Assembly: GCF_040545875.1 (NCBI RefSeq)
Contig: NZ_JBEPMR010000010.1
DNA from: Faecalicatena_A orotica
GTDB taxonomy: Bacteria; Bacillota; Clostridia; Lachnospirales; Lachnospiraceae
Reading direction: 5' to 3' (one strand)
Length of the DNA: 64,000 nucleotides
Position 1 is the first letter of the stretch. Each line of letters opens with the position of its first letter. Position numbers and translations under genes: made by a program. The notes under the pieces were generated by a model. It saw only the letters and a program-made list of their open reading frames with translations, searched no databases and had not been told where the DNA came from. Shown here piece after piece: positions 26,162 to 35,411 of this stretch.

Positions 26162-26494
26162 ATGAATATCATTCAGAAATATATCGAGACTATGGAAAAC
26201 AGAGACTATGAAGGACTTGCCGAGCTGTTTGACTGTGACGGGACCCTCGTCGACCACTGCCCGAACGGGACCTCCCAGCCGGAGTACCATGTTTACGGAA
26301 AAGAAGCGATCAATATGTTTTTCAGGAATAAATTCACATTCGGGAAATTCTCGATCTCCGAGGCAGAGATTATTGATGAAAGACACGCGAAGTTTGTGGC
26401 GAACTACTCCGGGTATATGGTAATGGCGATTGCAACAATACGGTATACAAACGAAGAAGGTTTGATACAGAAACTATCGGTAAGGCCAAAGTAA
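26162..26494 (+). CDS. NTF2-like (SnoaL/ketosteroid-isomerase superfamily) protein
   Basis: A 110-residue single-domain protein with the cone-shaped NTF2 fold pattern: an N-terminal helix (IIQKYIETMENRDYEGLAEL), an acidic loop (FDCDGTLVDHC) and a C-terminal beta sheet ending EGLIQKLSVRPK. Members include ketosteroid isomerase, SnoaL cyclases and binding proteins. It begins with AGGAGG and follows the SDR gene by 12 bp, so they form a two-gene operon under the MocR regulator. The catalytic residues cannot be assigned with confidence. Confidence 0.75.
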   Translation: MNIIQKYIETMENRDYEGLAELFDCDGTLVDHCPNGTSQPEYHVYGKEAINMFFRNKFTFGKFSISEAEIIDERHAKFVANYSGYMVMAIATIRYTNEEGLIQKLSVRPK

Positions 26495-26509
26495 GATAAG
26501 GGGATTGGC

Positions 26510-26549
26510 AGAAGTGGAGGTTTCCGTGATTTTGGAAACCTCCACTTCT
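26510..26549. terminator. 16-bp perfect hairpin, bidirectional terminator
   Basis: AGAAGTGGAGGTTTCC (26510-26525) is fully complementary to 26534-26549 around an 8-base loop. It separates the convergent NTF2-like gene and aldolase gene and probably ends transcription from both sides. Confidence 0.75.
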
Positions 26550-26553
26550 ATGT

Positions 26554-27399
26554 TTATTTATCCCACCCGCATACCTTCATTTTCTCCATGACAAGGGCAG
26601 TGACCCTCTCTCTGCCCGCAGCTCCCAGCTTTTTCGGGTCAATCGTACCGGGATGCTTTTCCAACACTTCTTTTATCCCATCCGTGAAAGCCACGCGCAG
26701 CTCTGTAGCAAAATTGACTTTGCAGATTCCAAGCCTAATACTCTCTCTTACTGCCTCATCAGGCACACCGGATGCACCGTGGAGTACCAGTGGGACAGAT
26801 ACTTTCTCCCGAATCTCCTGAAGCCGTCCAAAATCCAGCTTTGGCTCCCCTTTATAGAAACCATGCGCGGTCCCGATGGCAACCGCAAGGGAAGAGATCC
26901 CGGTTCTCTCTGTGAACACTTCCGCCTGCACGGGATCTGTATAGGCATCACCGCTGCCTCCGTCCAGATCGTCTTCTTTCCCTCCTACTTTTCCCAGCTC
27001 CGCCTCAACAGGTATTCCCACACTGCTGCACATCCTGACTACTTCGGCCGTTATCTTGACATTCTCCTCAAAGGGCTTCTGCGAGCCGTCTATCATAACC
27101 GATGTATATCCTGCATGAACCGTCCTGACCGCCAGGGCGTAATCGGAGCCGTGGTCTAAATGAAGCGCTGCACACACTCCTGCTTCTTCTGCCGCACAGG
27201 CAGCATTCGCATAAAAATATTCCGGTGAGGCATACCTCAGTGTAGATGGGGTGGTCTGCATGATGACAGGCGCATCCAGTGCTTTGGCAGCCGCGATAAC
27301 CGCCTGTACCATTTCCATGTTTTCCACATTAAATGCCCCGACAGCATAATGCTCCCTCTGGGCCTTTAACAGCATTTCTTTCGTTGTAATTAATGGCAT
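26554..27399 (-). CDS. Class II ketose-bisphosphate aldolase (GatY/KbaY/Fba type)
   Basis: A 281-residue zinc aldolase that splits tagatose- or fructose-1,6-bisphosphate, or a related ketose, into two trioses. The zinc and active-site motifs are visible: ALHLDHGSD (Asp/His), GTAHGFYKGEPKLDF and VLHGASGVPDE, with the GKVGGKEDD loop. Residues near the N terminus (YAVGAFNVENMEM) are the family's start. It is the last gene of the second sugar operon, and the nearby AgaS-like gene points to tagatose-bisphosphate as substrate. Confidence 0.92.
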   Translation of the reverse strand: MPLITTKEMLLKAQREHYAVGAFNVENMEMVQAVIAAAKALDAPVIMQTTPSTLRYASPEYFYANAACAAEEAGVCAALHLDHGSDYALAVRTVHAGYTSVMIDGSQKPFEENVKITAEVVRMCSSVGIPVEAELGKVGGKEDDLDGGSGDAYTDPVQAEVFTERTGISSLAVAIGTAHGFYKGEPKLDFGRLQEIREKVSVPLVLHGASGVPDEAVRESIRLGICKVNFATELRVAFTDGIKEVLEKHPGTIDPKKLGAAGRERVTALVMEKMKVCGWDK

Positions 27400-27410
27400 G
27401 TTTTTTCCTC

Positions 27411-28244
27411 CTACCCTTTCACGCCGCCGACAGTTAAACCTTCTACAAAGTTCTTCTGTGCCAGGCTGAAGACAATAACAATCGGTACAATCATCATGAC
27501 GGATGTCGCCATGATCAGGTCTGTCTGTGTCCCCCTGTCACTATAGAAGGAACCGATACCTACCGTCAGTGTGAACAAATCACGTTTGCTGACAGAAATC
27601 AACGGCCACAGGTAAGAATTGTAACTCGCCATAAACAGGTAGATAAACAATGCCGACATCATAGACTTTGCCATTGGAAGCGCAATCCTGAAAAACCGTT
27701 TAAAATGCCCGCAGCCGTCCATCTCTGCTGCCTCCAGATAGGCATCCGGCAGATCAAGGAAGAACTGCCTCATCAGGAAGATTCCAAAAATATTCACAAA
27801 GTAAGGTACGGTCAGCACGAAATAACTGTTTGTCAGTTTCATTCCCGCCATCAGTTTATACAGCGGAATCATCAGCGTATCGTAAGGCACCATCATGAAT
27901 GCCAGAATACACATAAATACGAAGTTTCTTCCCTTGAACCGGTATTTCGCAAACGTATACCCGATCAGCCCGCTGGTCAGCACACCAACCACTGTATTTA
28001 AGATACTCGTCCCGAGACTGTTGAGATAATAGCGGATAAACGGTATACTGTCCAGTACCCTCTGGTAATTCGTCATTACCCATTTGTGCGGATACATCGT
28101 CGGAGGCATCTGCAGTAATTCAGACTGTCCCTTGAATGCTGAAATCAGCATCCAGTATAATGGGAGAATCATAAAGACAGCTCCGGCAGTCATAATTACA
28201 ACACCAATATAAAATCCGATAGAATGTTTCTTCTTCTTTTTCAT
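27411..28244 (-). CDS. Sugar ABC transporter permease, MalG type
   Basis: A 277-residue inner-membrane permease with about six helices and the EAA loop YLEAAEMDGCGHFKRFFRIA, which contacts the ATPase. It opens with a lysine-rich end (MKKKKKHS). The gene is 3 bp after the MalF-type permease. The binding protein of this system is most likely the one at the operon head (40790-42115). No ATPase gene is in the operon, so a shared MsmK-type ATPase encoded elsewhere is expected. Confidence 0.93.
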   Translation of the reverse strand: MKKKKKHSIGFYIGVVIMTAGAVFMILPLYWMLISAFKGQSELLQMPPTMYPHKWVMTNYQRVLDSIPFIRYYLNSLGTSILNTVVGVLTSGLIGYTFAKYRFKGRNFVFMCILAFMMVPYDTLMIPLYKLMAGMKLTNSYFVLTVPYFVNIFGIFLMRQFFLDLPDAYLEAAEMDGCGHFKRFFRIALPMAKSMMSALFIYLFMASYNSYLWPLISVSKRDLFTLTVGIGSFYSDRGTQTDLIMATSVMMIVPIVIVFSLAQKNFVEGLTVGGVKG

Positions 28245-28247
28245 CGC

Positions 28248-29174
28248 CTATACCCCCTGTCCCTTATAATGCTTTGCTTTCTCTTTCCGTTCTCTTGTAA
28301 TGATCCACTGGATCATACTGAAGAACAGGATAATCAGCATCAGGATTATGGACATGGCAGATGCATAACCGATGTCGCTGTTCTTGATACCTTTATTCAT
28401 AATGTGCAGCAGCATTACCATCGTACTCGTTCCCGGGGTCCCCTTCGTCAGTATCTGGACCGGTGCAAAGAACATGAATGCGACCGTTGTGGTCATAACG
28501 CATACAAATAAAATGTTATTCTTAATCAGCGGGAGCGTAATCCTGAAAAACTTGGCCAAAGGGCCTGCCCCGTCAACCTCCGCCGCCTCATAGTAGCTCT
28601 TGTCGATGCCCCTTATCGCCGCCAGCAGGATGACCGCATAATAGCCGAAAATAGACCAGATCTGTACAATACACAGACAGATAAGCGCCTGGCTGGCCGA
28701 TGTCAGGAATGGCTGCGTCTTCATCCCCAGTGCATCCAGAATCGCATTAAACAAGCCGTAGTTTTTATTGTACAGCCAGTTCCATACAAGACTGATTGCA
28801 ACCGCAGAAATGACAGACGGCAGGAAATAAATAAATGTAAAAATCTGCCTGAGCTTATTTCCCAGCGCATTTAAGCCCGCTGCCAGCAGGATCGCCAGAA
28901 TGACCGTCGAAGGCACAATAACCAAAGCCGTTACGACCGTGTTTTTCAGCGAAATAAGAAATGTAGGGTCCTTTGTGAATGCCTTTATGTACTGGTCAAA
29001 TCCCACGAATTTATAGGTGGGATAGGCCATATGTGCGTTTGTAAAACTATACATAATCACAGAAAAAAAGGGGATTATGAAAAATATCAAAAACCATATA
29101 AAGGTGGGTACCAACACGCAAAACAGGAATATGCTCCGTCCCCGGTTCCGTTTCGTGCCTATTAACTTTCCCAT
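28248..29174 (-). CDS. Sugar ABC transporter permease, MalF type
   Basis: A 308-residue permease partner of the MalG-type gene, with the EAA loop YYEAAEVDGAGPLAKFFRIT and an N-terminal helix (FCVLVPTFIWFLIFFIIPF). The start follows CAAGGAGG. It is 34 bp behind the GntR gene and is translated together with the next permease. Confidence 0.93.
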   Translation of the reverse strand: MGKLIGTKRNRGRSIFLFCVLVPTFIWFLIFFIIPFFSVIMYSFTNAHMAYPTYKFVGFDQYIKAFTKDPTFLISLKNTVVTALVIVPSTVILAILLAAGLNALGNKLRQIFTFIYFLPSVISAVAISLVWNWLYNKNYGLFNAILDALGMKTQPFLTSASQALICLCIVQIWSIFGYYAVILLAAIRGIDKSYYEAAEVDGAGPLAKFFRITLPLIKNNILFVCVMTTTVAFMFFAPVQILTKGTPGTSTMVMLLHIMNKGIKNSDIGYASAMSIILMLIILFFSMIQWIITRERKEKAKHYKGQGV

Positions 29175-29208
29175 AAAAGTCCTCCTTGCTTATAGCATCT
29201 ATTCCGTT

Positions 29209-29940
29209 CTATTTTAATTCAACTGTATAGTGGAATACTTCTCCGTTCACGATACTCTGGCAGTATTCAATGATGTCCGCGCCGCTGTATGTCACACGGG
29301 TCAGGTTAATCGCCGCATCATTTACCATCACATTCATGTCTCTTGCATCTTCCCTGGAAATGTTTACCGCTGAGAAGGTTTCAATTGCCCGCTCCGGAAA
29401 TACGTGGAACATACGCAGGGTCTTATACAGCCCGTTTTTATCTACTAATTCCCCGGTCAGCTCCGGTACGAATTTTACCGGGATGTATGAATGCTCAATG
29501 GCGTATACCTTATTATCCATATATCGTATCCGCTTAATCCAGAATACTTTTTCTTCTGCCCCTATCTGAAGTGGTTCTCTGATAAAGGCCTCCGGAATAA
29601 TCTCCTGAAACACAATTAATTTTGCAGTTTCTTTGATACCCATTGTTGTCAGCTCTTCACTGAAAGAATAGAACTTATGCAGTTTCTGTCCGATAGAGCG
29701 GTTTAATACAAATGTTCCCCTGCCTCTCTTTTTCACGAGATATTTCTCATTCTGCAGTTCATCTATCGCTTTACGCACGGTAATATTGCTTACGTCAAAC
29801 ATTTTTGCAATTTCCGCCTCAGAGGGAATCCTGCTTCCCTCCGCCCATTCGTTTGCCAGTATTTTTCTTCTGATTTCTTCTTTCAGCTGGTAGTAAAGTG
29901 CAACAGGTATGTCTTTTCTGATTACGTTCCCGCCTGCCAT
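29209..29940 (-). CDS. GntR/HutC family regulator with UTRA domain
   Basis: A 243-residue repressor-type protein. Residues 10-75 form the winged helix (EGSRIPSEAEIAKMFDVSNI, then TVRKAIDELQ). Residues 95-240 form a UTRA effector domain (FYSFSEELTTMGI, ERAIETFSAVNIS). HutC-type regulators with such neighbours often sense amino-sugar phosphates, as NagR and AgaR do. It lies inside the operon between the isomerase and permease genes, so it probably gives feedback control of that operon. Confidence 0.92.
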   Translation of the reverse strand: MAGGNVIRKDIPVALYYQLKEEIRRKILANEWAEGSRIPSEAEIAKMFDVSNITVRKAIDELQNEKYLVKKRGRGTFVLNRSIGQKLHKFYSFSEELTTMGIKETAKLIVFQEIIPEAFIREPLQIGAEEKVFWIKRIRYMDNKVYAIEHSYIPVKFVPELTGELVDKNGLYKTLRMFHVFPERAIETFSAVNISREDARDMNVMVNDAAINLTRVTYSGADIIEYCQSIVNGEVFHYTVELK

Positions 29941-30000
29941 AATTTATCATCCTTTTTTAATTATTTTGTATATCCCTTTCGGAAACACGGGAACCAGTTT

Positions 30001-31179
30001 TTATATCTCATATATCGTGATTCCCTGTACGACCCTGTTGACATCGCCCTTTGGACACGGATTGTCGGTCGTATATCCCTTGTCCAGTGATTTTTTCATC
30101 GAAAGCAGCTGGGTGAATACAAGTGAGAATATATATGCCCCCATCTCGGAATCTTCTGGAAGTTCTTTTGGAATCTGATAGACCACTTCGTAGTCTTCCC
30201 CTTTAATCTCTTCTTTAACAAAATCCGGTTTTATAATAACCACCAGATTCTTCTGTTTCTCCCTGATGATCTCGCTTACCAGATCTACATCATACTTTCT
30301 GCTGTACTCTTTGTTTGATATGAAATGTATCGTAAGGGTCTCTTCATTAATAACTGTTTTTGGCCCGTGGCGAAAACCGGTCGGTGCATCATATCCTGCA
30401 TGTACATAGCCGTCTGAGAGTTCCATAGACTTGATGGATGCTTCTCTGGCCAGTCCCTTCAGCGCACCTGTTCCCAGCCAGATCAGTCTGCGGTAGTCAT
30501 TTTCTGCAATCGCGCCCGCCTTGTCGGCCAGTCTGTCAATCTGCGCCTCCACCGCCTCTGCCAGAACAGTTACATATCCCGTATATGTTTCCATCTCTTT
30601 ATAATGGAACAGACACCATGTCGCAATGCTCATACAGCTTACAGAGCTTGTCATTGCAAAACCCTTATCACAGGTTTCCTTTGGCAGGTCAAGGACCAGG
30701 GACTGTTTTGTCTCATACCCGCATCTGGCAAGGCTGCTGTTTTTATCGCATACGATCACGATATTGTACAGATTTTTCACCCGTTTCTGTGCAAAACGTA
30801 TGGCGGCAATACTCTCCGGGCTTTCACCTGACCGTGCATAGGAAATCAGGAGTGTCGGGGTGTCAAACAGCGTCTCATCCGGTGCGCTGATGATATCCGT
30901 TGTATGTACGTTCTCTGTACGGATTCCCAACTCTCCCGCTAACATGTATAAAAATGTCTCTCCTACAAATGCGGATGAGCCTGCGCCCGTTGTCACGATC
31001 CGTAAATTTGGAACAGACATGACCTGATCCATAAACGCTGAGATTTCGTCTTTTCTCTGCATTAGTGTATCTGCCAGCTGGCGCCATACTTCCGGCTGCT
31101 GTGCAATCTCAGTGACGGTATGGATACAGTGGTTCTCTTCATAATAAGTGAGTGGTTTTCCAAACAATTCATTCTTCAT
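30001..31179 (-). CDS. agaS: SIS-domain sugar isomerase/deaminase, AgaS-like
   Basis: A 392-residue protein with two SIS domains. The first has VTTGAGSSAFVGETF and SYARSGESPESIAA, the phosphosugar-binding signatures; the second has WLGTGALKGLAREASIKSME. AgaS converts galactosamine-6-phosphate to tagatose-6-phosphate and ammonia. The length fits AgaS (about 385) rather than GlmS. It is between the GntR gene and a 2-hydroxyacid dehydrogenase gene. With the PfkB kinase at 45116 and the class II aldolase at 26554 it would complete a galactosamine route. The exact substrate is inferred from family resemblance. Confidence 0.82.
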   Translation of the reverse strand: MKNELFGKPLTYYEENHCIHTVTEIAQQPEVWRQLADTLMQRKDEISAFMDQVMSVPNLRIVTTGAGSSAFVGETFLYMLAGELGIRTENVHTTDIISAPDETLFDTPTLLISYARSGESPESIAAIRFAQKRVKNLYNIVIVCDKNSSLARCGYETKQSLVLDLPKETCDKGFAMTSSVSCMSIATWCLFHYKEMETYTGYVTVLAEAVEAQIDRLADKAGAIAENDYRRLIWLGTGALKGLAREASIKSMELSDGYVHAGYDAPTGFRHGPKTVINEETLTIHFISNKEYSRKYDVDLVSEIIREKQKNLVVIIKPDFVKEEIKGEDYEVVYQIPKELPEDSEMGAYIFSLVFTQLLSMKKSLDKGYTTDNPCPKGDVNRVVQGITIYEI

Positions 31180-31231
31180 TTTTCTTTTCTCCCAGTCATT
31201 TTTGTTTCTGTTGTTTCATGGTAACTGACCG

Positions 31232-32182
31232 TTACTTAAGCAATTCTGCCATATGACAGGCCGCCTGCATGGCTACGTTATGGATTTCCCTGTCTGCCAG
31301 CCCTCCTATATGGGGTGTCAGCACCACATTGTCAAGTTGAAAGAATGCACTCTCATACAGCGGCTCTTCTTCGAAAACATCCAGTGCCGCTCCTGCAATG
31401 CGACGGTTTTTCAACGCTTCGTACAGTGCCTGCGTGTCAATGATCCCGCCCCTTGCCGCGTTCACAATGACAGCGTCTTTCTTCATCCTGCCGATCGCAT
31501 CCGCGTTAATAATGTGGTATGTCTCCGGTGTCAGCGGGCTTGCCGGAACAAGAATGTCGGCCTCCTGAAACAGGGTATCCCTGTCCACATAAACCGCGCC
31601 ATATTTTTCGGCTGACTCAGGATTCTGGCTTGTGCTGTTTACAAGCACCCTCATGTCAAATCCCGCCGCCCTCTTTGCCACTGCCTGTCCGATTGCCCCG
31701 AAGCTGATGATTCCGAGGGTTTTCCCGGATACGGCATACCCTCTTGCAACCCCGTCACACCATTTCCCCCTGCGGATATTCCTGTCGGCCTCAGGAATCC
31801 GGCGCATAACTGCCAGAATCAGTCCCCAGACCAGATCTGCCACCGCATTGAAGTTCTGTCTCGGTACATTGCAGATTCTGATACCTTTCTTTTCAAATGC
31901 CGGAAGATCGAGGTGGTCTGCACCCGCACAGTTCAGTGAGATTGCTTCCAGCCCTTCTGCCTTCTCAGCGAATTCTTTCCCTAAGGGAATATCCGCCCCC
32001 ATCAGAATCCCGGCCGGTTTTTTCTCCAGAGTATCCCAGTAGTCCAGAAGGTCTTCCTGTGTATACCCGATCCTGTCTTTTTCAGCCAGCAGGACCGGTT
32101 CCAGTCCTGCATCTTCCAGCACGCGAAATGCTTCTTCTTCCTGTTCGAAGGAAAAGGAGATAATCAATACTTTTTTGTTCAT
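31232..32182 (-). CDS. NAD-dependent D-2-hydroxyacid dehydrogenase
   Basis: A 316-residue dehydrogenase that reduces a 2-oxo acid to a D-2-hydroxy acid, or the reverse. The cofactor-binding motif is ISFGAIGQAVAKRAAG. The catalytic triad is visible as the Arg in NAARGGIIDTQ, the Glu in EEEPLYES and the His in TPHIGGLA. The substrate could be a sugar-derived acid such as glyoxylate or hydroxypyruvate, but the sequence does not decide this. It lies 46 bp after the GH4 gene and before agaS. Confidence 0.88.
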   Translation of the reverse strand: MNKKVLIISFSFEQEEEAFRVLEDAGLEPVLLAEKDRIGYTQEDLLDYWDTLEKKPAGILMGADIPLGKEFAEKAEGLEAISLNCAGADHLDLPAFEKKGIRICNVPRQNFNAVADLVWGLILAVMRRIPEADRNIRRGKWCDGVARGYAVSGKTLGIISFGAIGQAVAKRAAGFDMRVLVNSTSQNPESAEKYGAVYVDRDTLFQEADILVPASPLTPETYHIINADAIGRMKKDAVIVNAARGGIIDTQALYEALKNRRIAGAALDVFEEEPLYESAFFQLDNVVLTPHIGGLADREIHNVAMQAACHMAELLK

Positions 32183-32228
32183 AAGGTGTCCCTCTTAAAT
32201 TTTCTGTTTGATATCAGGCGTTTTAAAT

Positions 32229-33602
32229 CTATTTGTACTGCGGCAGATAGTCTTTATGTTCTTCTATAAAGTCATTGACCAGGTTTTCTGCTGTCTCATA
32301 ATCGGTCACAGCACCGTCGAGCATCATAGCGTCGGCCCAGAGCTGCCTGTCCCCCGTTAATGCTGCTTCTACTGTGAGGTCCACGGATGCAAGCCGCTTG
32401 ATGATAATATCCTTGACTGGTCCCTCGAATCCGTTCACATGCATGGAGGAGAATCCCCTTGCAGTGGCAACACCCGGAATCTCCAGTACGGCATCGTCAG
32501 GAATACCGGCAACGGCGCCCTCATTTGGAATATTCACGGAGAATACCTTCCGTTCATCCAGCAGTAAGGATTTGATGATTTCCGCAAGCTGTTCATGTTC
32601 CCCATCGGCACGCTGGAACAATTCGGCTTCTACTTCACCTTCCGTCTCTCCCTGCTCCAGCATTGCTTTATAGATTCCCTCGCCTCTTGCAATCACATCG
32701 TCAATAGGAAATGCATCGATGCCGAGAGTTGCACCATAGTATTTTCCTTCCGGGAAACGCTCCGGGAAGAATTCAACCGCATGGCGGTCCACAACTGCCG
32801 GAATCGCCCCGTAGCGTTCGAAGAATTCCCATGAAAGCGGATTGTCCATATGGTTCGGTATTTCCTTGTCTTCCAGAAGTGGATTGAAGAAATTGCGCAC
32901 ATGTGGGTTCCTTTCGTGTTCTTCCTTCTGCCTCTTTACGACATCCAGCAGTTCCTGATGCACGTCTTTCCCGTCCACACGGATATCGTACAGCCATGTC
33001 AGATGGTTTAAGCCTGCACCGATTGTAGTCAGCCTCTTTACATCCACACCGAGCATTTTCGCCAGATATTTTTCCCCGTAGATAACACCGTGGCAAAGCC
33101 CGATTATCTTCACATTTGTTGCCCTTCTTACCGCAGTCACGATAGCGGTCATCGGGTTGGAGTAGTTGAAGAAATATGCATCCGGGCAGAGCCGCTCAAT
33201 GTCTTTTGCAATCTCAACCATCACAGGAATCATCCTCTGTGCCCTGGAGATTCCCCCCGGCATAATGGAATCGCCTACCGGCTGGTAAATGTTATATTTT
33301 CTCGGAATCTTAACATCCTGTTCCCATGCACGCCTGCCTCCGACCGCGATCGTCGTCACGACAAAATCGGCTCCCGGCAGCAGGTCTGTCCTGTCTGTGG
33401 ATGAACTGATGATAATATCGGACTTTTTCTGCTCCACCATCTTCTTAGCAAGCCTCGTTATGGATTCCAGTATCTGCGGGTTAATATCGCAGAGGGCAAT
33501 CTCCCATTCCCCGAATTCAGACTGGATAAAATCTGCGATCAGCCCCTTTGTAAATACGGCGCTTCCCGCACCTATCAGTACAATTTTCTTTCTCTTGGCC
33601 AT
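32229..33602 (-). CDS. Glycoside hydrolase family 4 enzyme
   Basis: A 457-residue NAD- and Mn-dependent glycosidase. It begins with the GH4 Rossmann motif VLIGAGSAVFTKGLIADF, then FNYSNPMTAIVTA and the metal/substrate motif GLCHGV with the catalytic Cys near residue 175. In GH4 the CHGx form is seen in alpha-glucuronidases, CHSV in alpha-galactosidases and CNxP in 6-phospho-beta-glucosidases. The CHGV here therefore fits an acidic or unusual alpha-glycoside best. The ATG at 33602 shares one base with the preceding stop codon. Confidence 0.87.
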   Translation of the reverse strand: MAKRKKIVLIGAGSAVFTKGLIADFIQSEFGEWEIALCDINPQILESITRLAKKMVEQKKSDIIISSSTDRTDLLPGADFVVTTIAVGGRRAWEQDVKIPRKYNIYQPVGDSIMPGGISRAQRMIPVMVEIAKDIERLCPDAYFFNYSNPMTAIVTAVRRATNVKIIGLCHGVIYGEKYLAKMLGVDVKRLTTIGAGLNHLTWLYDIRVDGKDVHQELLDVVKRQKEEHERNPHVRNFFNPLLEDKEIPNHMDNPLSWEFFERYGAIPAVVDRHAVEFFPERFPEGKYYGATLGIDAFPIDDVIARGEGIYKAMLEQGETEGEVEAELFQRADGEHEQLAEIIKSLLLDERKVFSVNIPNEGAVAGIPDDAVLEIPGVATARGFSSMHVNGFEGPVKDIIIKRLASVDLTVEAALTGDRQLWADAMMLDGAVTDYETAENLVNDFIEEHKDYLPQYK

Positions 33603-34561
33603 TATTTGTTACCTCCTCTTTCCCATGCTGTTACAAACGCCTCGTTACATGCCTTTAAAAAATTCTTCAAAAGTTCCATCTGCTCTTTATATTCCGCCCG
33701 GTTGACCGCTTCTGCCATTTCTGCCTTCATAAAGAGCTTTATGAAGCCCGGTTCCCCGACTCCCAGCTCATACACCGGGGATGCTTCCATGTTGTGATAC
33801 ACCCTGTCGAATTCTTCTGGGTTGCTGAACTTGTCAATCTCCGCGAAGATACCGGCCGGCTGCTTCTTATAACTGTATATGGCTCCAAAATAGGCATAGA
33901 GCGATAATCCTTTGTCATTTTCCAGATAGTACCGGAACCCTTCTGCATACTGTCCGAAGTTATCTTTATCTGCATAATTTACTCTCACACTGCTGATGTG
34001 GCTTTCCACTTCATTCAGTGCCTGATCAAAAGCATTCACCAGATTCAGTGAATCTGCCATATTCCGGTAATCAAGCCGGAACCCCTTTTCGTATGCGGCA
34101 TCTACGATTGCTTCTGCACCGCCTGCTACAAACCTTCGAAGAATCACTGCCTGTTCCCCTCTTGGCCTGCCGGACATATCTGCGAAAACACTGTCAGGCA
34201 TAAACAGTTTAAAATACTCCGGTTCCGCCCGGTTGATTTCGAATTCCGGGCGTTCGGTTATGTTTTCCAATACACTGCCATAGCTGTGACGGTTATTCTG
34301 CTCATCCAGCTCTATCATCAGACCCGGCCGGGTAGACGGGAAATAGATCAGCCCGATATGCAGGTAGAATCCAATTCCCGAACGTCTGCATGTAACCCTG
34401 CACCTCAGTCCGTACCAGTGCCGCCCGATACAGTCTTTTGCATCCCGGATTACCTGAAATTCAGCCTTGTCGCTTTTGATGCTTTCAATGGCATCCGCAA
34501 GGATATCCCAAAAGCGGTGCATCGATTCCAATGCATTGATATCAATATGAAGTCTTTCCAA
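33602..34561 (-). CDS. Uncharacterised protein with two copies of one domain
   Basis: A 319-residue protein I do not recognise. It is made of two similar halves: residues 14-165 and 175-315. GLMIELDEQNNRHSYGS in the first aligns with AGIFAEIDKFSNPEEFD in the second; both are followed by EPEYFKLFM or EPGFIKLFM and end with a helix (AAYEKG, TAWERG). No signal peptide or membrane segment is present. The start is TTG, with GGAGGG about ten bases upstream. It overlaps the GH4 start and sits behind an SDR gene, so it probably acts on the same sugar. Confidence 0.8.
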   Translation of the reverse strand: MERLHIDINALESMHRFWDILADAIESIKSDKAEFQVIRDAKDCIGRHWYGLRCRVTCRRSGIGFYLHIGLIYFPSTRPGLMIELDEQNNRHSYGSVLENITERPEFEINRAEPEYFKLFMPDSVFADMSGRPRGEQAVILRRFVAGGAEAIVDAAYEKGFRLDYRNMADSLNLVNAFDQALNEVESHISSVRVNYADKDNFGQYAEGFRYYLENDKGLSLYAYFGAIYSYKKQPAGIFAEIDKFSNPEEFDRVYHNMEASPVYELGVGEPGFIKLFMKAEMAEAVNRAEYKEQMELLKNFLKACNEAFVTAWERGGNK

Positions 34562-34590
34562 TGTTTTAAGCCCTCCGTATACGCGCTGTA

Positions 34591-35382
34591 TTATTTAGCC
34601 AGGTCCGTCTGTTTCCATGCAAAATCCGGGTTCTGCACACAGAGTTTTCCCCCGCTGATTTCGATGAATGTCCCTGTCAGGTAGGAAGCCTCTTCCGATG
34701 CCAGAAATGATACTGCATTCGCCACATCCTCCGGCTTTCCTAATTTATGAAGGGCGATTGCACCCTCCAGTTCATCTTTTTTGCTGTCAATCACACCTCT
34801 CGTCATTCCAGTCTCAATGACGCCGGGAATAAACCCGTTTACTCTGATTCCGGCCGGTGCCAGTTCTGCCGCCAGTGATTTCGTCAGGCTGTAAACTGCT
34901 GCCTTGCTTGCCGCATATGCACCGCTTCCTGCTGACCCCAGCAGTGCCGCATAGGATGCCGCATTGATCAGAACGCCGCCCTTTTCCTTCATGCACCTGC
35001 TGCATTCTCTTGCACATAGGAATACGGATTTCAGATTGACATTCATCACCGTATCCCACTGGCCTGCCTCCATATCACAGACGAATGCCTGCGGATAGAT
35101 TCCCGCATTACTTACGAAGATATCAATATAGCCGAAATCTTCCAATGCAAGCCTGAACCCTTCCTTCACGGATTCTTCTCTGGATACATCCATCACATAA
35201 GACTTTACATTGCCGTACTGTTTCAGTTCCCGTTCTGCTTCCTGCAAAGCGTCTTCTTTTAAATCACAGATAAATACATTGGCACCGCTTTCCAGAAACT
35301 TCTTTGCAATAGCAAATCCTATTCCCTTTACACTTGCGGCCCCAGTTACACCAACTGTTTTTCCTCTATAGTCAAATGACAT
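34591..35382 (-). CDS. SDR oxidoreductase, FabG-like (sugar/sugar-acid dehydrogenase candidate)
   Basis: A 263-residue classical short-chain dehydrogenase with GVTGAASVKGIG (the usual motif with two extra residues), SNAGIYP, a catalytic Ser region and GAYAASKAA holding the Tyr and Lys. The C terminus has VSFLASEEASYLTGTFIEISGG. Neighbouring genes are the IlvD/Edd dehydratase and the duplicated-domain protein. A role oxidising a sugar or sugar acid before dehydration is inferred. Confidence 0.88.
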   Translation of the reverse strand: MSFDYRGKTVGVTGAASVKGIGFAIAKKFLESGANVFICDLKEDALQEAERELKQYGNVKSYVMDVSREESVKEGFRLALEDFGYIDIFVSNAGIYPQAFVCDMEAGQWDTVMNVNLKSVFLCARECSRCMKEKGGVLINAASYAALLGSAGSGAYAASKAAVYSLTKSLAAELAPAGIRVNGFIPGVIETGMTRGVIDSKKDELEGAIALHKLGKPEDVANAVSFLASEEASYLTGTFIEISGGKLCVQNPDFAWKQTDLAK

Positions 35383-35411
35383 GCCTTACTCCTTTCTATG
35401 CCCCGTGGATA

